From positions 1 through 26,860 of the IMG/VR virus record IMGVR_UViG_3300008448_000515: DNA of 26,860 nt; one strand, written 5' to 3'. The stretch is from a virus. Below, one piece after another: positions 23,427-26,860 of this stretch. Under the pieces are notes generated by a model. That model made no database searches and was not told the DNA's origin. It was given only the letters and a program-made list of their open reading frames with translations. The translations under genes and the position numbers were made by a program. Numbering within the stretch: position 1 is the first letter of the stretch; each line of letters opens with the position of its first letter.

Positions 23427-23458
23427 TTTGGAAATATCAAATATTGTTCATATATTTG
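23427..23458 (+). promoter_or_regulatory. Bacteroidota-type promoter, leaderless, for primase
   Basis: TTTG (23427-23430), a 20-nt spacer and TATATTTG (23451-23458) repeat exactly the boxes, spacer length and 4-nt distance to the start codon (GTG 23463) seen before uvsE. Transcription should begin at or beside the GTG. It would drive primase and the SbcD-SbcC gene. Confidence 0.75.
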
Positions 23459-23462
23459 TATT

Positions 23463-24404
23463 GTGTTGAATAGTACTGACAAATCCAAAGTTATTACAAC
23501 GCTTTCTAATGCGTTGGGTAGTTACTCCAATTTAAAAGGTAATGAACTTGCATTTTATTGTCCTTTTTGTAATCATCACAAACAAAAACTACAAGTAAAT
23601 ACGGAAACCCAAAAGTGGCATTGTTGGACTTGTAATAGTGGTGGTAAAAAATTAACATCTTTATTAAAAAGATTAGATGTTGATAGAAAAACAATCTCAA
23701 TCATTAGAGAAATATACGGAGATTCGAATTATAATCCCCAAAATGAGGATGCGGATACAAAAGTATATATTTCCTTACCAAAAGAATTTAAATCGCTTAA
23801 TGAAGTTCCTAAAGGGTTTAATCCTGAATATAAACATGCTATGTTCTATCTAACTCAAAGAGGAATTGGTATGAAGGAAATTATTAAATATAATATTGGA
23901 TATTGTACCGAAGGTTTGTATGCAAAGAGAGTTATCATACCATCGTATTTATCAGATGGGCAATTAAACTACTTTGTTTCTCGTTCTTATTACCCAGAAG
24001 AGAAAATGAAATACAAAAACCCACCAATCAGTAAAAATGTAATTTGTTTAGAATCACAAATTAATTGGAATGAACCAATTATATTATGTGAAGGTGTTTT
24101 TGATGCAATTACAATCAGAAGAAATGCGATTCCACTATTAGGTAAGTTTCCATCAAGAACATTGGTTGAGAAAATCTTTATGAGTGGTGTTAGTGATATT
24201 ATTATTTCATTGGATAACGATGCAATTAATGAAGCACTAAAAGCAGCAGAATATTTTAGAAAGCAAGGAATAAATGTAAAGATGATGCATATGAAAGATA
24301 AAGATGCATCTGAAATTGGATATGATAAGTTTTATGAAGAACTAAAGAAAACTAAAGAGTTTTCATCCGAACAATTATTATTAAATAAGATTAATAGTTT
24401 ATGA
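23463..24404 (+). CDS. DNA primase (zinc finger plus Toprim, T4 gp61-like)
   Basis: The 313-residue protein has the layout of a phage primase that makes RNA primers for lagging-strand synthesis, normally together with the replicative helicase. An N-terminal zinc site uses C33, C36, C54 and C57 (CPFC and CWTC). A Toprim catalytic domain (about 200-285) shows E210 in ILCEGVFDAI and the D-x-D pair D251/D253 in SLDNDA, with DKDASE (279-284) as the third acidic cluster. There is no helicase domain. The start is GTG 23463, 4 nt after a host-type -7 box. TTG 23466 is an alternative. It overlaps the next gene by 4 nt (ATGA). Early expression from a host-type promoter agrees with a replication role. 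Confidence 0.88.
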   Translation: MLNSTDKSKVITTLSNALGSYSNLKGNELAFYCPFCNHHKQKLQVNTETQKWHCWTCNSGGKKLTSLLKRLDVDRKTISIIREIYGDSNYNPQNEDADTKVYISLPKEFKSLNEVPKGFNPEYKHAMFYLTQRGIGMKEIIKYNIGYCTEGLYAKRVIIPSYLSDGQLNYFVSRSYYPEEKMKYKNPPISKNVICLESQINWNEPIILCEGVFDAITIRRNAIPLLGKFPSRTLVEKIFMSGVSDIIISLDNDAINEALKAAEYFRKQGINVKMMHMKDKDASEIGYDKFYEELKKTKEFSSEQLLLNKINSL

Positions 24405-26860
24405 GTAAATTAAAAAAGATTTACCACATTGCCGATGTACACATCCGTAATGTGAAAAGACACAATGAGTATCGACAAGTGTTTGAAAAGATGTTTGAGG
24501 AGATTCGTAAAAGAGGTACGGAAGATTCAATCATTTATTTAGCAGGGGATATTGCCCATGCTAAATTAGAATTATCTCCTGAATTAGTTAGAGAGATAAG
24601 TTGGTTATTTACGGAATGTTCTAAACATTGTGAAACAATCCTTATTACAGGTAATCACGATTGTAATATGAATAATTCCGATAGATTAGATGTACTTACT
24701 CCAATTGTGGAGGCATTAAACCTACCAAACTTTACATATTTAAGAGATACGCAAATACACACAATTGATGATGTGGATTTTGCAGTATTCAGTATTTTCG
24801 ATGATAAATCAAATTGGCCTAAAGCAGAAACTTTGAGTGGAAACAAAAAGATTGCTTTATTTCACGGACCAGTTGATAATTCACAAACCGATATTGGATA
24901 TGTAGTATCTTCTCGCCATTTTACAACGGATATGTTTGATGGATACGATTTGGCTTTATTAGGTGATATCCACAAAAGACAAGAGATGATTTCTCCAAAA
25001 GGTTGTAAGGTAGTTTATGCCGGTTCATTAGTTCAACAAAACTTTGGTGAAACTTTGGATAAGCACGGATTCCTTGTTTGGGATTTGGATACAATGAGTT
25101 ACGAAGCAGTTGATATTCATAACGATTATGGATATTATACAATGGATATTGATAATGGGAAAGTTCCTATTGTATCTGATATGCCAAATAAACCTCGTTT
25201 GAGAGTTCGTTTATCTAATACTGATTCTGCTGATACTAAAAGAGTAATGGCTGAAATTAAGATGAGATATGGTGTTGAAGATTTTACAATTATCAGAACC
25301 GATTCTCTTTCTAAATCAAAAACAGGTGATAGATTAAACAAATTGGATTTTGAAGATATTTCAGATATCAATTATCAAAACTCACTTATCAATGAATATG
25401 TTGAGAGAATGATGCCATTTGTAGTTAAAGAAGATTTAGAAAAGTTAGAAGGAATTAATAGAGATATCAATAGTAGAATTGTAAATGAAGATGTACAAAG
25501 AAATATCCAATGGAAACCAATTAAGTTTGAGTTTTCAAATATGTTTAGTTATGGAGAAAATAACAAAATTGATTTTACAAAGTTAGGTGGATTGATGGGA
25601 TTATTTGCACCAAATGCGCAGGGTAAATCATCCCTATTTGATGCAGTATCATTTTGTTTATATGACAAAAGTAGTAGAGCTTACAAAGCAGCTAATATTC
25701 TAAACAATCGTAAATCAGATTTCGTTTGCCATTTACACTTTCAAATCGATGGAATAGATTACCACATTGAAAGAACTGCAAAAACTATTAACAAAGGAAA
25801 GAATGTTAAAGTAGATGTACAATTTTGGAGACAAGATGGTGATACTAAAACTTCATTAAACGGAACGGAAAGAAGAGATACAAATACTATCATTGAGCAA
25901 TATGTTGGTAAGTATGAAGATTTCGTACTAACTGCATTATCTTTGCAAGGTAACAACGCCCTATTCATTGATAAATCACAATCCGAAAGAAAAGATTTAT
26001 TAGCACAATTTATGGGATTAAATGTATTTGATAAATTATATGAAACCGCAACCGAAGATATTAAAGAAGTATCCGTTTTAATTAAGAACTTTAAGAAAAC
26101 CGATTTTACATCTGAATTGGCTGATAAAGCAACTGAATTAAAAGATAAAAAAGTTGAATTAAAAGAGTTAGAAAAGGAATTGGGTAGATTAAACGATGAT
26201 TCTACGGATTTGAATAATAGAATTGTTGGATTGAGTGCAGAGCTTACTCCAATGGATGGTAATTTAGATTTAGATACTTTAACACAGCAAGAAGGAAAGA
26301 TTGGTAGAGATATCCTACATATTCTTGCAGAAAAGAAAGCCAAATTACAATTGATTGAATCACAAAGTAACATTTTAAACGAATTATCACAATCAATAGA
26401 AACTAAAAAATTATTTGATGGAACTATTGATATAGAAACGGCTTATTCAAATTATCAAAAAGAAGAAAAAGCATTAACCGAAGCAACAAAAGTTTATGAT
26501 ATTGCAAAAGAACATGTAAGTTCTGCAGAAGAAACGATTTCACATTTAGATAATCATAAATACGACCCAAATTGTGAATTTTGTTGTGATAATGTGTTCG
26601 TAAAAGATGCAATGAGAGTAAAAGAATTATTACCTCAATTGAAAGAAACTTTTAAAGAGGCATTGGTTAATTGTACCGGTATTCAACAAACTTTGGATAC
26701 TATGGAAGGTGTGGAAGAACAATATAATGAGTGGAATGATTTAAAAACAAAACTTTCACAAGCCAAAGGTATCTTAAAAACGGCAGAAGCTGAATTATCT
26801 GGTTTGGAAACAAAGGAAGAGTTATTACAACATCAATTAGACAAAGTTGAAGAAGACATT
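24401..26860 (+). CDS. Fused SbcD-SbcC (Mre11-Rad50, T4 gp47-gp46) nuclease, partial
   Basis: One frame is open from ATG 24401 to the right edge (820 codons, no stop). Residues 1-about 340 are an Mre11/SbcD-type metallophosphoesterase with DVH (12-14), GDIAH (49-53), GNHD (84-87), a FHG segment and a GDIH segment. Residues from about 370 begin a Rad50/SbcC-type ATPase with Walker A APNAQGKS (403-410), a Q-loop region LSLQGNNALF and ERKDLLAQFMGLNVFDKL, and then a long coiled coil. CEFC (C725 and C728) is the zinc hook at its apex. The second half of the coiled coil and the Walker B/signature part lie beyond the window. In T4, gp47 and gp46 are separate genes. The complex resects DNA ends for recombination-dependent replication and can degrade host DNA. 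It overlaps primase by 4 nt. Confidence 0.92.
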   Translation, partial: MSKLKKIYHIADVHIRNVKRHNEYRQVFEKMFEEIRKRGTEDSIIYLAGDIAHAKLELSPELVREISWLFTECSKHCETILITGNHDCNMNNSDRLDVLTPIVEALNLPNFTYLRDTQIHTIDDVDFAVFSIFDDKSNWPKAETLSGNKKIALFHGPVDNSQTDIGYVVSSRHFTTDMFDGYDLALLGDIHKRQEMISPKGCKVVYAGSLVQQNFGETLDKHGFLVWDLDTMSYEAVDIHNDYGYYTMDIDNGKVPIVSDMPNKPRLRVRLSNTDSADTKRVMAEIKMRYGVEDFTIIRTDSLSKSKTGDRLNKLDFEDISDINYQNSLINEYVERMMPFVVKEDLEKLEGINRDINSRIVNEDVQRNIQWKPIKFEFSNMFSYGENNKIDFTKLGGLMGLFAPNAQGKSSLFDAVSFCLYDKSSRAYKAANILNNRKSDFVCHLHFQIDGIDYHIERTAKTINKGKNVKVDVQFWRQDGDTKTSLNGTERRDTNTIIEQYVGKYEDFVLTALSLQGNNALFIDKSQSERKDLLAQFMGLNVFDKLYETATEDIKEVSVLIKNFKKTDFTSELADKATELKDKKVELKELEKELGRLNDDSTDLNNRIVGLSAELTPMDGNLDLDTLTQQEGKIGRDILHILAEKKAKLQLIESQSNILNELSQSIETKKLFDGTIDIETAYSNYQKEEKALTEATKVYDIAKEHVSSAEETISHLDNHKYDPNCEFCCDNVFVKDAMRVKELLPQLKETFKEALVNCTGIQQTLDTMEGVEEQYNEWNDLKTKLSQAKGILKTAEAELSGLETKEELLQHQLDKVEEDI

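Noticed and set aside
25759-26373. 204-residue minus-strand open frame opposite the SbcC part
   Set aside because: Its Ser/Phe/Leu-rich content is the antisense shadow of the Lys/Glu/Asp-rich coiled coil. The + strand frame has clear Rad50 motifs on both sides.
1-26860. tRNA genes, CRISPR array, integrase, insertion sequence or retroelement
   Set aside because: No cloverleaf with a T-loop, no regularly spaced repeats, no transposase or recombinase motifs and no reverse transcriptase were found in any frame.

Overview
The window looks like a contiguous 26.9 kb piece of a lytic, T4-like (contractile-tailed) phage genome that infects a member of the Bacteroidota, probably an aquatic flavobacterium-like host. 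The phage assignment rests on a gp25-like wedge protein followed directly by a gp6-like wedge protein, a gp5-like hub/spike protein, a gp55-like late sigma factor, a gp61-like primase and an SbcD/SbcC (gp47/gp46-like) recombination nuclease. The host assignment is an inference from control signals. Two promoters match the Bacteroidota form (TTTG, about 20 nt, TAnnTTTG), and almost all genes have A-rich upstream sequence without a Shine-Dalgarno site. DNA is strongly AT-rich throughout. Every supported gene is on the + strand. No tRNA, CRISPR array, integrase or insertion sequence was seen.

Layout. (1) 1-614: the probable end of an upstream gene, then a single-gene Hsp20 unit closed by a strong terminator. 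(2) 618-1888: a small coiled-coil protein and a four-helix membrane/coiled-coil protein. (3) 1893-4932: a host-type promoter driving a tight operon: UV-damage endonuclease, a small nucleotidyltransferase, a DUF2061 membrane protein, peptide deformylase, a one-helix membrane protein and the gp55-like late sigma factor. (4) 4948-21720: virion genes, mostly baseplate and tail: two small proteins, gp5-like spike, a Pro/Lys-rich protein, a Gln-rich protein, gp25, gp6, a DNRLRE-like beta protein, a long coiled-coil protein, a Pro/Gly-linker protein, a 1736-residue LamG-containing protein, and two further structural proteins, closed by a terminator at 21745-21767. (5) 21777-23410: another structural protein, a small unknown protein and a T7-type endonuclease I. 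(6) 23427-end: a second host-type promoter, primase, and a fused SbcD-SbcC protein that runs off the right edge.

The most interesting signal is regulatory. The octamer ATATTTAT occurs in seven of the short gaps between genes, 4-24 nt before a start codon, and never before the two replication/repair units, which have TTTG-N20-TATATTTG-N4-start instead. I infer a two-step programme: host sigma factor reads leaderless early promoters, which include the gp55-like gene, and gp55 then directs RNA polymerase to ATATTTAT for late genes. Other points worth checking are the SbcD-SbcC fusion, a T7-type resolvase in a T4-like genome, a C-terminal module shared by two neighbouring structural proteins, and a tandem repeat array in the giant tail protein.
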